64,000 nt of DNA from JBMNMU01 sp050953505 (GCA_050953505.1 JBMNMU010000001.1:2046001-2110000), one strand, 5' to 3'; positions 39,066-49,806 are shown, counted from the stretch's first letter. Translations and numbers: made by a program. Notes: generated by a model from the sequence alone, not told the origin.

Positions 39066-39947
39066 TTAGTACGATTCATGTCGGGCCTGCTTCATTCTTT
39101 CTATATCAAAATAAACTTCTGCAAGATAGAGCCCTTGAGGGGGCGCCGTGTGGCCTGCCCTTTGCCTGTCTCTACTTAGAATAATTTCAGGAATGGCATC
39201 GGCCCTCATTTTTCCAATTCCTACATCAAGAAGTGTTCCGGTAATAATCCGAACCATGTTATATAAAAAACCGTCACCAATGATTTCAAGTCGAATCCTT
39301 TTGGACGCCGCCTCTTTTGGTGACGCTTGCTTTGCCAATGCTTGTAAACAGCTTTCCTGGGGATTTTCTTCAATCAATTTCAAGCTATAAATTTCTCTCA
39401 CCGTTGTCTCAAGCTCTTTTCCTCCCGCAGCCTGAAAGCACTTAAAGTCATGCCTACCAACCATAGCCTTGGCAGCAGCATTCATGCCTTCTATGTCTAG
39501 ATCCTTACTAAATTGGTAAGCATAATTCCTTCTAAAAATATTTTTCTCGGGCGCGCAATCAATGAGGTAAATATACTTTTTGCCTACTGCATCAAATCTT
39601 GCATGAAAATCAAGAGGGACTTGGCGAACCTCTGTAATTTGAATATCTCCCACAGCCCCTAGGGTTGCCCTGCGATGATTGGCCCTTCTGGCACTTAATA
39701 GGTTATTGGCGGCCTTTTGAATCCTGTCCACAGGGATCTGAAAATCACCTTTAAAGTTTGCCCTCTGCCCGAGGGCATGAACCCCTGCATCTGTTCTACT
39801 CGTACCATTTATTTTGATTGGCTGACTGCATAGAATACTTAGGACGTCCTCTATCTCTCCCTGTACACTTCGCTGGTGGGGCTGCTTCTGCCATCCACAA
39901 AAGTCTGTACCATCGTATTCTATTGTAAGAAGTATATTTTTCATCAT
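39066..39947 (-). CDS. truA: tRNA pseudouridine(38-40) synthase
   Basis: TruA modifies the anticodon arm of many tRNAs. The roughly 293-residue product opens MMKNILLTIEYDGTDFCGWQ, with the catalytic Asp in NGTSRTDAGVHALGQ and the later GDGFLYNMVRIITGTLLDVG. The start near 39947 matches the family; a longer open frame upstream adds about 25 residues not expected. A GGTGTCAGACACC palindrome touches this start. Confidence 0.9.
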   Translation of the reverse strand: MMKNILLTIEYDGTDFCGWQKQPHQRSVQGEIEDVLSILCSQPIKINGTSRTDAGVHALGQRANFKGDFQIPVDRIQKAANNLLSARRANHRRATLGAVGDIQITEVRQVPLDFHARFDAVGKKYIYLIDCAPEKNIFRRNYAYQFSKDLDIEGMNAAAKAMVGRHDFKCFQAAGGKELETTVREIYSLKLIEENPQESCLQALAKQASPKEAASKRIRLEIIGDGFLYNMVRIITGTLLDVGIGKMRADAIPEIILSRDRQRAGHTAPPQGLYLAEVYFDIERMKQARHESY

Positions 39948-40038
39948 GGTGTCTGACACCTTTTCCAATTTGAAAGTCTTGATCCCTTGCAATAGCTTAT
40001 TCCTTATAGGAAATTTAGACAATTGCTGTAACTAAATC

Positions 40039-40329
40039 CTAAGGTAAAACAATCTGCTTGTTGTCTTTTGATTCTCTATATAATGTAAACTTTCTACCAA
40101 TAGCTTGAACGAATTCTGCATTGAGAGCTTCAGCGATTTGATTCGCCACATCCTTTGGCGAAAGCTCGCAACTGTCCTGCAGCTTCACCTTAACCAGCTC
40201 CCTGCTTTCCAACCCAGTCTCCATCTCTTTTAATATATTTTCTGTTAATCCGGACTTTCCAATGTAAACTGTTGGTTCCAGATCGTGAGCCAGCCCTTTT
40301 AGGTAGCTCCTTTGTTTGCTTGATATCAT
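40039..40329 (-). CDS. yhbY: RNA-binding protein YhbY (CRM domain)
   Basis: This 96-residue protein is a single CRS1-YhbY domain linked to ribosome assembly. It holds LKGLAHDLEPTVYIGKSGLTE near the N-terminus, where the GKxG loop is the RNA contact, and ELVKVKLQDSCELSPKDVA. The ribosome site is weak (TGGGAAA). It lies just upstream of truA on the same strand. Confidence 0.9.
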   Translation of the reverse strand: MISSKQRSYLKGLAHDLEPTVYIGKSGLTENILKEMETGLESRELVKVKLQDSCELSPKDVANQIAEALNAEFVQAIGRKFTLYRESKDNKQIVLP

Positions 40330-40456
40330 TTTCCCACTTTGGTGTCACTATTGCTGGTGAGCATCTTTTTGATACCCTTACACCAGTTGACACCTTTTCT
40401 CCTTCCTTGCTTAATATATCATTATACATCTCTAATGGCCTTTTTATCAAGAAATA

Positions 40457-41143
40457 TTATAGGATTCCATAAGGGGTTAGGTATTGCTCAAATAAAAGGT
40501 ACAAGGCCGCACTGGCGCAAATAAAAGGGCCAAAAGCCTTCTCTTCCTCACGCTTTACCCGCCCGGCAAGCAATAAAACAGCAAATACCAGGCCACTAGA
40601 TATGAAGGTGAGAAATAACACGATAACGGTCCCCTTGAGCCCAAAAATCAACCCTAGTACTGCAAAAAGCTTAACATCCCCAAAACCCATAGCATCCATC
40701 TTAGTAACCAATTTGCCAATCAATCCGATAAAGAATAAGCTTCCCCCTCCTATTAGGGCCCCAAGCAAAGGGGAAAGCCAGGTTGTCTGCATTGGCACAA
40801 ACCCGATTCCAGTTACCCCAAGGGCAACGATAAATTGATCAGGAATGATGCCATATTTCTTATCCCCAATGGCGATTTGCAGTAAAAGCCAAAGAGCAAT
40901 AATGCTAGGAATCCCATAAAGTATTCCTTGCTCAAGAAGCTTCACTCCCGCTGCAGCAAATACAAGAACGAACACAGGTGTCCAGGGTCGGTTGCTGATA
41001 CGCTCTCCCCACATTTCTTCACCGGGCGCCTCATCATAATCGCATAGCCACTTGGCTGGAATTCTATTAAAAAAATATACTGTGGTCAAGCCAGCAGCTA
41101 CCCCTAAGCCCACCATAAAGATTACTTTTATTACATCTATCAT
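40457..41143 (-). CDS. A24-family prepilin peptidase-like membrane protein
   Basis: The 228-residue protein has about six membrane helices. Two aspartates of the type IV prepilin peptidase active site are in IGDKKYGIIPD and MGFGDVKLFAVLG. It lacks the Cys-rich methyltransferase region of classical PilD, though the N-terminus is somewhat extended (WLCDYDEAPGEE). No pilin genes are in the window, so the substrate is unknown. Confidence 0.75.
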   Translation of the reverse strand: MIDVIKVIFMVGLGVAAGLTTVYFFNRIPAKWLCDYDEAPGEEMWGERISNRPWTPVFVLVFAAAGVKLLEQGILYGIPSIIALWLLLQIAIGDKKYGIIPDQFIVALGVTGIGFVPMQTTWLSPLLGALIGGGSLFFIGLIGKLVTKMDAMGFGDVKLFAVLGLIFGLKGTVIVLFLTFISSGLVFAVLLLAGRVKREEEKAFGPFICASAALYLLFEQYLTPYGIL

Positions 41144-41576
41144 AATTTATTATCACCTTATACAAGCTTTTCATAAGTTATTGTTTCTCATTGTAACAAA
41201 GTCTCACAAGTTAAGCAATCATGCTTTACATTTAATACCATTTCCAGGAGAATGGCCAATTACCATATCTTTCCTACCCAAGACTTAATCTTGAACTAAA
41301 TATTATGTCGAAATATGCAAGAAAATCACCAATATTATTGTACTTTTTTGATTTATTTCCTCCCCACAAAGTTGTACAATAATACGGCCGCTATAATTCT
41401 ATATAGTCACAGTATTTGAAAACCGTTATTGCTGTAGAATAGATTTCACCAAATCTAAGTTGAAAATTCTATCATGAATTTTTTACATAAGTCCGCCATC
41501 TTTTTGTAAATTGGACAAGCTTCACCTGTCCTGTTAACTAAGTAAATGGTCAGGATTTTATTGGAGGGACCTACAT
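41144..41576. other. Intergenic region between the prepilin-peptidase-like gene and the hybrid kinase
   Basis: No gene is seen. A TATAAT at 41392-41397 follows two TTGTAC copies, the second within a TTGTACAA palindrome; the 17-base-spaced -35 (AAGTTG) is poor. GGACA/TGTCC near 41513-41531 could form a small hairpin in the leader. The kinase ribosome site is GGAGGG. Confidence 0.4.
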
Positions 41577-44252
41577 ATGAAGCGAATAAAATCCAATCAT
41601 CTTGTCATATTAATGCTGGGATTAGCTATCCTATTGGTCATTAATGCTATGGGGGTTTTTGCCTATAGGGATGAAATGCTAATGGCAGAAACTGACAAGA
41701 GAAATATGTTGAGCTTCGTTATGAAGTACAACTGGCTTTCCCAAAACCTGGAGTACCAAGCCAAAGCTTACATAACAACAAACGACAAGGAATATGCAGA
41801 TAATTTCTCCAGGTTATATGATCAGTATATTTCTGAGGACAAAATCACACTGAGCTTTCTCACATTTCCAAAATCTCAACGAACCGACAAAGTCTATCAT
41901 ATGAACTTTGATTCCAACTTTAAGCTAACTACACAAGCACAATACCTTGATTTTAACAAGGATGAAAAACAACAATACTCTGTATTTTTGGAAAGCTACA
42001 ATGCTCACATAGAAAGAATTGCTCAAGCTTTTTACATAAAGGATATAACCCTTTTACATAACAGCGAATATTTAAGTAGCACCATTAATCAAAGGTTTCA
42101 TTTAGATGAACTTTCGAAATTATATAACAACAGGCTTAATGATAGAGAACATTCCCTTTTATTTTACCAAAGCTTTCTAGAATTCACTTTGGCAGTCCTG
42201 TCATTGACCCTTCTTTTCTGTTGTATTATGGCTTATTATACAATGATCAAAGAAAATCGTTCTCAATCTTATTTTAGGCAGCTTTATTCCACCCTTGTGG
42301 AAAACGTAGATGTGGGTATTGCAATCTTTGATCATCACAAGAATTATGTATTCATGAACTCCATGTATCGAGAAATATTGTCCATTCCTCTCGATTATAA
42401 AGTAGTTAAATCCCTTAGCCATGTTTTGGGAGATGACAAAGCAAAATTTATTTGGGATATGGTGTCTAACAAATCAAAAGCCAGTGGCGAGCTGGATCTT
42501 AAAATAGGGGGTTGTGAGAAGCATATTTCTTACGACTACTTTATCATTAATGACGAATATGGATATGAAAGATATATCCACATTATACAAGACTTTACCA
42601 ATATGGAAGGGATGCAAAAGCAACTAGTTAAACAACTCCAGGATATTGAATATTTTTCAAAAGCCAAAGATAGCTTTATTGCAAATTTCTCACATGAAAT
42701 TAAGACCCCAATCAATGCCATATTAGGGATGGTACATTTTTTAAAGTCAACACAGCTTACACAAAATCAAATAAACCTGATTAAAAAGATTGAAACTTCT
42801 TCAGATATTTTGTTATCTATAATCAACGATGTGTTAGATTTGTCGAAGATAAAAATGAAGTCTATCAATCTTTATCCCTCTGACTTCTCGCTGAATCAAG
42901 TCCTAAAAAGTGTAGAAGATATGTTCTATAGCCAGAGTAGGAAAAAGGGCATTTCCTTTGTGACAGACTACGATTTTGATGAGGACCTCTGTATTCATTT
43001 GGACAAAACACGATTTGTCCAAATCCTAACAAACCTTATCAGCAATGCCTTGAAGTTTACAGATTCCGGATATATTAAGCTTAGTGTGGAGACTCTATCT
43101 GTTAGTCCAGAATTAGTGAACCTAAGATTTTGTGTAGAGGATACCGGTATCGGAATATCAAAGGAGGATATGTCTAAGCTCTTCCAGGAATTTGAGCAGC
43201 TTGAAAATCATTTGACAAAGCAGCATCAAGGCACTGGATTGGGTCTTTATATTTGCAAGCATATTGTGGAAAGCATGGGTGGAAACTTATGGGTGCGCAG
43301 TGTGGAGAATGTGGGAAGTAAGTTCTATTTCACTCTTCCTGCCGAAAGATGCTATTCTCTGTATCCTTCCGATAAGACAAACGGAATGTTGCAAACAATA
43401 TCTATGGATAGCTTCAGCGGCAAGGTCCTGGTAGTGGAAGACACCGAAATAAACATGGAGGTAGTGGTCAGATTATTAGATGATGTAAACATTTCATGTG
43501 ACACAGCTACAAATGGCCAAGAAGCCATCGAGCTATGCAAGGAAAATGGGCCAGACTACTATAAGGTAATTTTGATGGATATACATATGCCTGTAATGGA
43601 CGGATACACATCAGCCTCCATTATTCGGAAAAACCTTAAGTTCAAGACTCCTATTGTGGCCCTTACAGCTACAGCGGTGGATCATGAGGTTATCGACCAA
43701 TATGAAGGGGTTATTGACGATTTTATATTAAAACCTTTTAAAGCCAGCGCCTTTTATAAGTCTATTTCTAAGTATTTTGCGCCATTGGAAGGGGCGCAGG
43801 CTGTACCAATTAAACAACTATCACAGCCGGCACCTGAACAGACGGTAGCAGAAAATAATGCGGATATAAATACCGCAGCAACGGGAACTTCGGCCTATCA
43901 TGAAAAGGAGGAATATCAAGAAGAACATATAGACCCTTTTGCAGGGCGAGAAGAGGCCATTAAAAACCTGGGGGGCCTAGAGGCTATCTATCATAAGCAT
44001 GTTGCTAAATTCAAAACAAACTACTCTAATAGCGCCGAGGAGGTTAAGGAGTTCCTCGAGAATGGGAATTACGATGAGGCAAGAAGGCTAGTCCACTCCA
44101 TCAAGGGCTTAGGCGGCACCTTGGGAATGTTGAATCTCCAAGATACCGCGGCCACTCTTGAGCAATCCATTATTAATGACAAAAAAGAGAACTTCGCCTT
44201 TGACCTGGACAGGTTTTCCAAATCCTTATATCAGGTCATCAATGCCATTTAA
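41577..44252 (+). CDS. Hybrid sensor histidine kinase with receiver and Hpt domains
   Basis: The 891-residue membrane kinase has two N-terminal helices (about 9-28 and 207-225) enclosing an extracytoplasmic sensor of about 180 residues. A PAS-like segment follows (LVENVDVGIAIFDHHKNYVF). The HisKA box gives H373 (FSHEIKTPINAILGM); the ATPase has DTGIGISKEDM and GTGLGLYICKHIVE. The receiver has D668 (ILMDIHMPVMDG) and a KPF lysine. The Hpt domain has H840 (LVHSIKGLGGTLG). It is thus a full phosphorelay in one chain, but no output regulator is nearby. Its 3' end faces the aldehyde dehydrogenase gene with three bases between. Confidence 0.92.
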   Translation: MKRIKSNHLVILMLGLAILLVINAMGVFAYRDEMLMAETDKRNMLSFVMKYNWLSQNLEYQAKAYITTNDKEYADNFSRLYDQYISEDKITLSFLTFPKSQRTDKVYHMNFDSNFKLTTQAQYLDFNKDEKQQYSVFLESYNAHIERIAQAFYIKDITLLHNSEYLSSTINQRFHLDELSKLYNNRLNDREHSLLFYQSFLEFTLAVLSLTLLFCCIMAYYTMIKENRSQSYFRQLYSTLVENVDVGIAIFDHHKNYVFMNSMYREILSIPLDYKVVKSLSHVLGDDKAKFIWDMVSNKSKASGELDLKIGGCEKHISYDYFIINDEYGYERYIHIIQDFTNMEGMQKQLVKQLQDIEYFSKAKDSFIANFSHEIKTPINAILGMVHFLKSTQLTQNQINLIKKIETSSDILLSIINDVLDLSKIKMKSINLYPSDFSLNQVLKSVEDMFYSQSRKKGISFVTDYDFDEDLCIHLDKTRFVQILTNLISNALKFTDSGYIKLSVETLSVSPELVNLRFCVEDTGIGISKEDMSKLFQEFEQLENHLTKQHQGTGLGLYICKHIVESMGGNLWVRSVENVGSKFYFTLPAERCYSLYPSDKTNGMLQTISMDSFSGKVLVVEDTEINMEVVVRLLDDVNISCDTATNGQEAIELCKENGPDYYKVILMDIHMPVMDGYTSASIIRKNLKFKTPIVALTATAVDHEVIDQYEGVIDDFILKPFKASAFYKSISKYFAPLEGAQAVPIKQLSQPAPEQTVAENNADINTAATGTSAYHEKEEYQEEHIDPFAGREEAIKNLGGLEAIYHKHVAKFKTNYSNSAEEVKEFLENGNYDEARRLVHSIKGLGGTLGMLNLQDTAATLEQSIINDKKENFAFDLDRFSKSLYQVINAI

Positions 44253-44255
44253 TGA

Positions 44256-45629
44256 CTAAAGCTGCCAAAGCTCTTCGTCTGTGGGCACATGGTTGTTTTC
44301 CATGTAATAAGCGATTCTAGATACATTGATAAGATGTTTGTAATCAAGGTTTTCCGATATGCTATTGTTCCCCCAAGATCCACATCCCAATGTATTAGTA
44401 GGTGCTAGCCCATTATGGAAGCTTCCCCCTGCGCTAAGAGCACAATTTTGGTTAACGAGGAAACGAGACACAGGAAGTTCTGAAGCTGCGTACTCAATAT
44501 GATCTTGATTATTGGAATGAATAGATATACTGTGGCCTTTACCATCTACCTCTAGGTTTTCCGCGGCAATAGATACCGCCTCTTCAAAGGCGCTATAGGA
44601 ATAGGCTGCTAAGACAGGACACATTTTTTCCCTAGAAAAAAGATCTGCCTTCCCAGGTCCATCCGCTTCCACTACGATGACCCTTTTTCCCTCTGGGATC
44701 TGAATGCCTGCAAGCTTAGCAATAGCCTCAACAGACTGTCCTACAGCATGGCGATTCATGGCGCCATCTACAAACACAGTGTTTCTAAGAGCTTCCTTTT
44801 CTGCTCCATCTCTAATAATATAAGCTCCTTGTTTTTCAAATTCACTAAGCATATCCTCATACCGGCTTTCTGGCATAATGATCGTCTGTTCTCCGGCACA
44901 AATAATGCCGTTGTCAAAGAGCCTTCCCTTAATGATAGTAGAGGCTGTTTTTTGTATATCCACATCCGTGTCAATGATACACTGGACATTTCCCGCTCCT
45001 ACTCCCAGTGCTGGCTTTCCACTGCTATAGGCCGCTTTTACCAAGCCCATGCCGCCCGTGGCAATAACCACATCTGCTTTGGAGATAAGGCTCCTTGTAT
45101 TTTCTCTAGATTGTTTATCTAATATTTGTACTAGGTGCTCAGGCGCTCCTATTTTTTTCAACTCTGAATTCATGAGCTCTACTGTTTTTGTACTACAAGA
45201 GAAGGCTCGATGATGAGGAGTAATAATGATGGCATTGCCACCCTTTAAAGCAAACATGGCATTTCCCATGGGGGTTACTATTGGGTTGGTGCATGGTGTA
45301 ATGGCTGCTACAACGCCCATAGGTTTAGCAACTTTAACGATTCCCGTGCTTTCATTTCTTTCAATGATTCCTTTGGATTTCTTGCCCTTCAAGCTGTTCC
45401 AGATAACTCTGGCCTTTCCTTTATTTTTGATGATTTTATCTGCTACCACACCCATTCCCGTCTCTTCAACAGCTATTTCTGCCAGGTATTCAGCATTATC
45501 ATAAATTGCTTTGGCAACAACCATCACTGCTTCATCAATTTTTTCTTGTGAAAATCTCTCAAAGACCTTTTGAGCTTCTCTGGCTCTAGCGATGTACTCA
45601 TCAATATAAAGATTGCTGTCATGTTCCAT
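44256..45629 (-). CDS. CoA-acylating aldehyde dehydrogenase (SucD/EutE-like)
   Basis: This enzyme converts an acyl-CoA and its aldehyde using NAD(P)H. The 457-residue protein follows C. kluyveri succinate-semialdehyde dehydrogenase SucD closely from memory: AKPMGVVAAITPCTNPIVTP, VVIATGGMGLVKAAYSSG, catalytic C244 in FDNGIICAGEQT, and TLGCGSWGNNSISENL at the end. Succinyl-CoA, acetyl-CoA or sulfoacetyl-CoA could be the substrate. No microcompartment-targeting N-terminal extension is evident. AGGAGG precedes the ATG. It lies behind glnS but after a strong terminator. Confidence 0.85.
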   Translation of the reverse strand: MEHDSNLYIDEYIARAREAQKVFERFSQEKIDEAVMVVAKAIYDNAEYLAEIAVEETGMGVVADKIIKNKGKARVIWNSLKGKKSKGIIERNESTGIVKVAKPMGVVAAITPCTNPIVTPMGNAMFALKGGNAIIITPHHRAFSCSTKTVELMNSELKKIGAPEHLVQILDKQSRENTRSLISKADVVIATGGMGLVKAAYSSGKPALGVGAGNVQCIIDTDVDIQKTASTIIKGRLFDNGIICAGEQTIIMPESRYEDMLSEFEKQGAYIIRDGAEKEALRNTVFVDGAMNRHAVGQSVEAIAKLAGIQIPEGKRVIVVEADGPGKADLFSREKMCPVLAAYSYSAFEEAVSIAAENLEVDGKGHSISIHSNNQDHIEYAASELPVSRFLVNQNCALSAGGSFHNGLAPTNTLGCGSWGNNSISENLDYKHLINVSRIAYYMENNHVPTDEELWQL

Positions 45630-45653
45630 CTTTTACCCCTCCTTAAAAATGTT

Positions 45654-45689
45654 AAAAAAAGGTGCTGCACAATCGTATTATACAGCACC
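45654..45689 (-). terminator. Rho-independent terminator of glnS
   Basis: GGTGCTG and CAGCACC form the stem and a seven-base T-run follows on the minus strand (45660-45654). It sits just upstream of the aldehyde dehydrogenase ribosome site. Confidence 0.88.
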
Positions 45690-45697
45690 ATTATAAT

Positions 45698-47362
45698 TTA
45701 CTTTTTCCAAGAGCTCTTCAAATCTACGATTTGATTAAACACCTTATCTTCTTCAGTAGTCAACCTTTCATCAGCAATATAATATCCATGTCTGAAAAAC
45801 TGAAAACGTTCCCCTGCCTTGGATTCTTTTAAAGATGGTTCTGCAAAGGCATTATAGATTTTTACAGAATCCTCATTCACAATGTTTTTTCCATTTTCAT
45901 CTTCCACCATCAAATAGCTATAGGCTCTGACCTTAATGGGAATAGCTGTCTTAGCATCCACCCAGTGAATGGTGCCTTTTACCTTGCGACCACTAAACCC
46001 ACTACCACTACGTGTTTCAGGATCATAGGTGCAGTGAAGCTCCACAATATTACCCTGATCATCCTTTATGATGTCCTGACAGGTTATAAAATATGCCCCT
46101 TTGAATCGAACTTCATTCCCAGGGTAAAGTCTGAAGTATTTCTTTGGAGGGACTTCCATGAAGTCATCACGATCTATATATAGCTCTCTGGAGAAAGATA
46201 CATATCGGTTGCCCTTGCTCTCGTCTTCCCTGCTATTTTCTATCTCCATTTCTTCCGTTTTATCCTCAGGGTAATTAGTGATAATTACTTTAATAGGATC
46301 CATTACCACCATACGAGATTCAACCTTTTGCTTTAGGTCTTCTCTAATGCAGTGCTCTAGCAATCCCATATCTACAGTGCTATTCGCCTTTGAAACTCCG
46401 ATTCTTTCGCAAAAATCTCTGATAGCCTCTGGTGTGTATCCCCTTCGCCTTAGGCCTGCAATGGTAGGCATCCTAGGATCATCCCAGCTCTCTACATCAC
46501 CGTTATCTACTAAAGCCTTCAAATATCTTTTGCTCATAACAGTATTGGTTAGGTTTAACCTTGCGAATTCGATTTGCTGTGGTGGCTCTTCCCATTCAAG
46601 CTCCTCTAGAACCCAATCATATAAAGGCCTATGATCCTCAAATTCTAATGTGCATAGGGAGTGAGTAATTCTTTCGATGGCGTCTTCTATAGGGTGTGCA
46701 TAGTCATACATAGGATAGATGCACCATTTGTCTCCTGTTCGGTGGTGATCAGCATGTGCAATTCGATAAATGACAGGATCCCTCATATTCATATTAGGAG
46801 AAGACATGTCAATTTTTGCTCTTAGTACTTTTTCACCCTCGGCATATTTACCCTTTTTCATGTTTTCAAAAAGCTCAAGATTCTCTTCTACAGAACGGTT
46901 TCTGTAAGGGCTTTCTTTGCCCGGCTCTGTCAGTGTTCCTCGGTATTCTCTAATCTCGTCTGCACTTAAATCGCAAACAAATGCCTTGCCCTTCTGGATT
47001 AGCTTTACTGCGCATTCGTACATCCGGTCAAAATAATCAGATGCAAAAAGTAGTTCATCCCATTGAAATCCCAACCATTTTACATCTTCCTGTATGGATT
47101 CGACATATTCTTGTTCTTCTTTGGTTGGATTTGTATCGTCAAACCGTAAATTACATTTTCCATTATATTTTTGGGCAGTAGTAAAGTTCAGGCAAATAGA
47201 TTTTGCATGACCAATATGAAGATAACCGTTAGGCTCTGGGGGAAACCTGGTATACACCCTGCCGCCATAGGCCTGGTTTTCTAAGTCCCTATCTATAATA
47301 TTATGAATAAAGTTTGAAGAAACTTGTTCAGCTGTCTCCTCGCGCTTATTAGTTTCATCCAT
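45698..47362 (-). CDS. glnS: Glutaminyl-tRNA synthetase
   Basis: GlnS charges tRNA-Gln directly. The 554-residue class I enzyme has the HIGH box in [16 protein letters not shown] and VMSKRYL as the KMSKS loop. The [11 protein letters not shown] block and a C-terminal anticodon-binding beta barrel complete it. AGGAGG precedes the ATG. Direct glutaminylation is patchily distributed in Clostridia, so acquisition by transfer long ago is possible. Confidence 0.95.
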   Translation of the reverse strand: MDETNKREETAEQVSSNFIHNIIDRDLENQAYGGRVYTRFPPEPNGYLHIGHAKSICLNFTTAQKYNGKCNLRFDDTNPTKEEQEYVESIQEDVKWLGFQWDELLFASDYFDRMYECAVKLIQKGKAFVCDLSADEIREYRGTLTEPGKESPYRNRSVEENLELFENMKKGKYAEGEKVLRAKIDMSSPNMNMRDPVIYRIAHADHHRTGDKWCIYPMYDYAHPIEDAIERITHSLCTLEFEDHRPLYDWVLEELEWEEPPQQIEFARLNLTNTVMSKRYLKALVDNGDVESWDDPRMPTIAGLRRRGYTPEAIRDFCERIGVSKANSTVDMGLLEHCIREDLKQKVESRMVVMDPIKVIITNYPEDKTEEMEIENSREDESKGNRYVSFSRELYIDRDDFMEVPPKKYFRLYPGNEVRFKGAYFITCQDIIKDDQGNIVELHCTYDPETRSGSGFSGRKVKGTIHWVDAKTAIPIKVRAYSYLMVEDENGKNIVNEDSVKIYNAFAEPSLKESKAGERFQFFRHGYYIADERLTTEEDKVFNQIVDLKSSWKK

Positions 47363-47589
47363 TTTGTTTCCTCCTCACTACCGGTAATTCTACACCGTAA
47401 TTAATATTGAGATTAATTATACCATTAAATAGTATTATGTACAAAATTTTATTTGATATTTAGTCATTGTTCGAATAAAATGTATTAAGCACAATAAATT
47501 CGCAAAATCAAATCTGCAAAATTTTATCATAAATTCTGTCTCAAAGCATTGTTTGTTTTGCAGATAGGCATTAAAGGTAGGTGAAGACT

Positions 47590-48036
47590 ATGGACATGAT
47601 CGATTTGAAAATTTTAAACGCTTTACAAGAAAACTCTAGAACATCCATCTCGGACTTGAGCAAACAAGTAAATCTTTCTCTGTCGGCAGTGAGTGAGAGA
47701 TTAAAAAAGTTAGAAGCTTCTAACATCGTGGAAAAGTTTACTGTCATATTAAATCCAAAGGCATTAGACAAGGAGCTCTCCGTTATGATGAATATCAGTC
47801 TTGAAAATCCACATCATACTGATGAGTTCGTTGAAATAATAAATAATGAAAAAGAAATTTTGGAATGTCATTATGTCACAGGGGAGTATGACTATGTATT
47901 AAAGATTACAACAAGAAATACCACTACCCTAGAAAACTTAATGAATCGCATAAAGAGTCTGCCTTGTATTAAAAGGACTCAGACCAATGTGATTTTGTCA
48001 AGTGTAAAGCATTTACACAGCGTATCCCCAGATTAA
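47590..48036 (+). CDS. Lrp/AsnC-family transcriptional regulator
   Basis: The 148-residue protein has an N-terminal winged HTH (IDLKILNALQENSRTSISDL; LSAVSERLKKLEASNIVEKF) and a C-terminal RAM domain (ECHYVTGEYDYVLKITTRN). Such regulators bind amino acids and control their metabolism. ATG at 47590 follows AGGTGA; a GTG three codons earlier is the alternative. It is convergent with the thiolase gene and divergent from glnS, so its targets are not evident. Confidence 0.9.
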   Translation: MDMIDLKILNALQENSRTSISDLSKQVNLSLSAVSERLKKLEASNIVEKFTVILNPKALDKELSVMMNISLENPHHTDEFVEIINNEKEILECHYVTGEYDYVLKITTRNTTTLENLMNRIKSLPCIKRTQTNVILSSVKHLHSVSPD

Positions 48037-48040
48037 AAAA

Positions 48041-48128
48041 GTTACTGTTCACACCCAGGGGCGGAGCAGTGGCTACGTTCTCAACCATAGCCACTGTCCC
48101 CGGCAACACATACGGCGTGAACAGTAAC
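48041..48128. repeat. Dispersed intergenic repeat, copy 2 (complete hairpin)
   Basis: GTTACTGTTCAC and GTGAACAGTAAC are perfect 12-base terminal inverted repeats, 88 bases apart outer edge to outer edge. Inner arms AGTGGCTACG and CATAGCCACT also pair. The left 42 bases match 22673-22714 in inverse orientation at 39 positions. Confidence 0.85.
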
Positions 48129-48180
48129 TTAAAAATTGTGCATCCCATTAAATTGCGCCTATGCCGGTCCACCATAAGAA

Positions 48181-48212
48181 AGAGCCTATCCAAGGATAGG
48201 CTCTTTGATTTT
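48181..48212. terminator. Bidirectional terminator between the Lrp gene and thiolase
   Basis: AGAGCCTATCC and GGATAGGCTCT form a perfect 11-bp stem. The plus side has TTGATTTTTTT; the minus side has TTTCTTA. Confidence 0.75.
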
Positions 48213-48227
48213 TTTCTATTTCGTTTT

Positions 48228-49406
48228 TTATCTTTCCACAACTAGAGCCGTACCTTGGCCACCACCGATACAAAGAGTTGCTAATCCATATTTGGAATCT
48301 CTCTTTATCATTTCGTGAATCAAGGTAATAAGAATTCTTGCACCGGATGCTCCAATTGGATGACCTAATGCAATGGCTCCACCATTCACGTTAACGATAT
48401 CTGGATTTAACCCAAGGTCTCTTAATACAGCTACAGACTGTGCTGCGAATGCTTCGTTTGCTTCGATAAGATCAAGGTCTTTTACTTCTAATCCTGCTTT
48501 TTCTAAAGCTTTTTGGCTAGAAGGAACAGGACCAATACCCATAATAGTAGGATCTACTCCAGCAGATGCATAGGATTTAACCTTGCAAAGGTAATCTATA
48601 CCAAGCTCATCTGCTTTTTCCTTGGACATTACGATAAGAGCAGCACCACTGTCATTGATTCCGGAAGAGTTTGCTGCTGTAACAGCGCCGTCTTTCTTAA
48701 ATGCAGGTCTTAGTTTCTTTAGTCCTTCTGCAGTTGTTCCAAATTTAGGGAATTCATCAGTATCGAATACAATTGGGTCACCTTTTCTCTGTGGAACTTC
48801 TACAGGTACGATTTCATCCTTAAATTTGCCAGCTTTGATTGCTTCTTCAGCTTTATTCTGAGAGTTTGCAGCGAACTGGTCAAGCTCTTCTCTTGTAATT
48901 CCCCACTGCTCAACAATGTTCTCTGCAGTGATACCCATATGGTAGTTATTGAAGGCATCTGTAAGTCCGTCATGCACCATCATATCAATCATTTTTGAGT
49001 CGCCCATTCTTGCGCCCCATCTTGCTGAAGGTACAACATATCCAGACATGCTCATGTTTTCAGCACCACCAGCTAAAACAATGTCAGCATCTCCAGCTTT
49101 GATGACCTGAGCCGCTAAAGCAACTGCTCTAAGTCCAGATCCACAAACCTTATTAATTGTCATAGATGGAACTTCCTTAGGAATTCCTGCTGCCATTGAA
49201 ATTTGTCTTGCTATGTTTTGTCCAAGTCCGCCCTGAAGTACGTTTCCTAAGATTACTTCGTCGATGCTAGCAGGGTCGATTCCAGCTCTCTTAATAGCTT
49301 CCTTGGCCGCAACTGCGCCTAGCTCTACTGCAGGTACGCCTTTTAATGATCCGCCAAAGCTTCCGATAGGTGTTCTGGCTGCGCTTACGATTACTACTTC
49401 TCTCAT
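48228..49406 (-). CDS. thl: Acetyl-CoA C-acetyltransferase (thiolase)
   Basis: It condenses or cleaves acetyl-CoA and acetoacetyl-CoA. The 392-residue protein has nucleophile C88 ([11 protein letters not shown]), H349 ([16 protein letters not shown]) and C379 ([10 protein letters not shown]). AGGAGG precedes the ATG. It stands alone, without hbd or crt, so it could serve acid or solvent formation, ketogenic amino-acid breakdown or isoprenoids. Confidence 0.94.
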   Translation of the reverse strand: MREVVIVSAARTPIGSFGGSLKGVPAVELGAVAAKEAIKRAGIDPASIDEVILGNVLQGGLGQNIARQISMAAGIPKEVPSMTINKVCGSGLRAVALAAQVIKAGDADIVLAGGAENMSMSGYVVPSARWGARMGDSKMIDMMVHDGLTDAFNNYHMGITAENIVEQWGITREELDQFAANSQNKAEEAIKAGKFKDEIVPVEVPQRKGDPIVFDTDEFPKFGTTAEGLKKLRPAFKKDGAVTAANSSGINDSGAALIVMSKEKADELGIDYLCKVKSYASAGVDPTIMGIGPVPSSQKALEKAGLEVKDLDLIEANEAFAAQSVAVLRDLGLNPDIVNVNGGAIALGHPIGASGARILITLIHEMIKRDSKYGLATLCIGGGQGTALVVER

Positions 49407-49574
49407 TATCTAACCTCCTAAAAGTTATATTCTGCCTAATATATCTCATCTTGCATAGCAGAATTTTTACAGAAATTGTCCAGTTGTGCTGGCTCTCGTT
49501 TTTAGTAAAAAGCAGCATGTGCCTTTCCCTTTTTATTACATGAAACCTATAGAATTTGAGTACAATTAAATTCT

Positions 49575-49602
49575 ATATTATCACTATTTTATAGAAATAC
49601 AA
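49575..49602 (-). promoter_or_regulatory. Promoter for the thiolase gene
   Basis: Minus strand: TTGTAT, 16 bases, TAATAT. It gives a leader of about 160 bases. The rest of 49407-49806 is very AT-rich and shows no gene or clear hairpin. Confidence 0.5.
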
Positions 49603-49806
49603 TACCCGAACAAAAATTCGAAAAATTCTAATTTAAGTGATATTTTATATCTAAATCAAGTTTATATTAAAATTTTTCTTGTATTTTTGTATTTATTATA
49701 TGATTATTGGATATTTTTTTCACAAAGTTTAATTCCAAATACTTGTATATCGCCTAGATTATGTTAAGCCTGTTTCTATTTTTACACTATTCTATTTTTG
49801 TAAATT

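Noticed and set aside
39947..40410. Recurrent TGACACC near truA and yhbY, including a GGTGTCAGACACC palindrome, as regulatory sites.
   Set aside because: The matches are short, irregularly spaced and partly coding; no regulator or consistent layout supports them.
49407..49560. Sigma-54 promoter before thiolase (AAGGCACATGCTGC).
   Set aside because: The GG and GC are eight bases apart rather than ten; a sigma-A-like promoter fits better.
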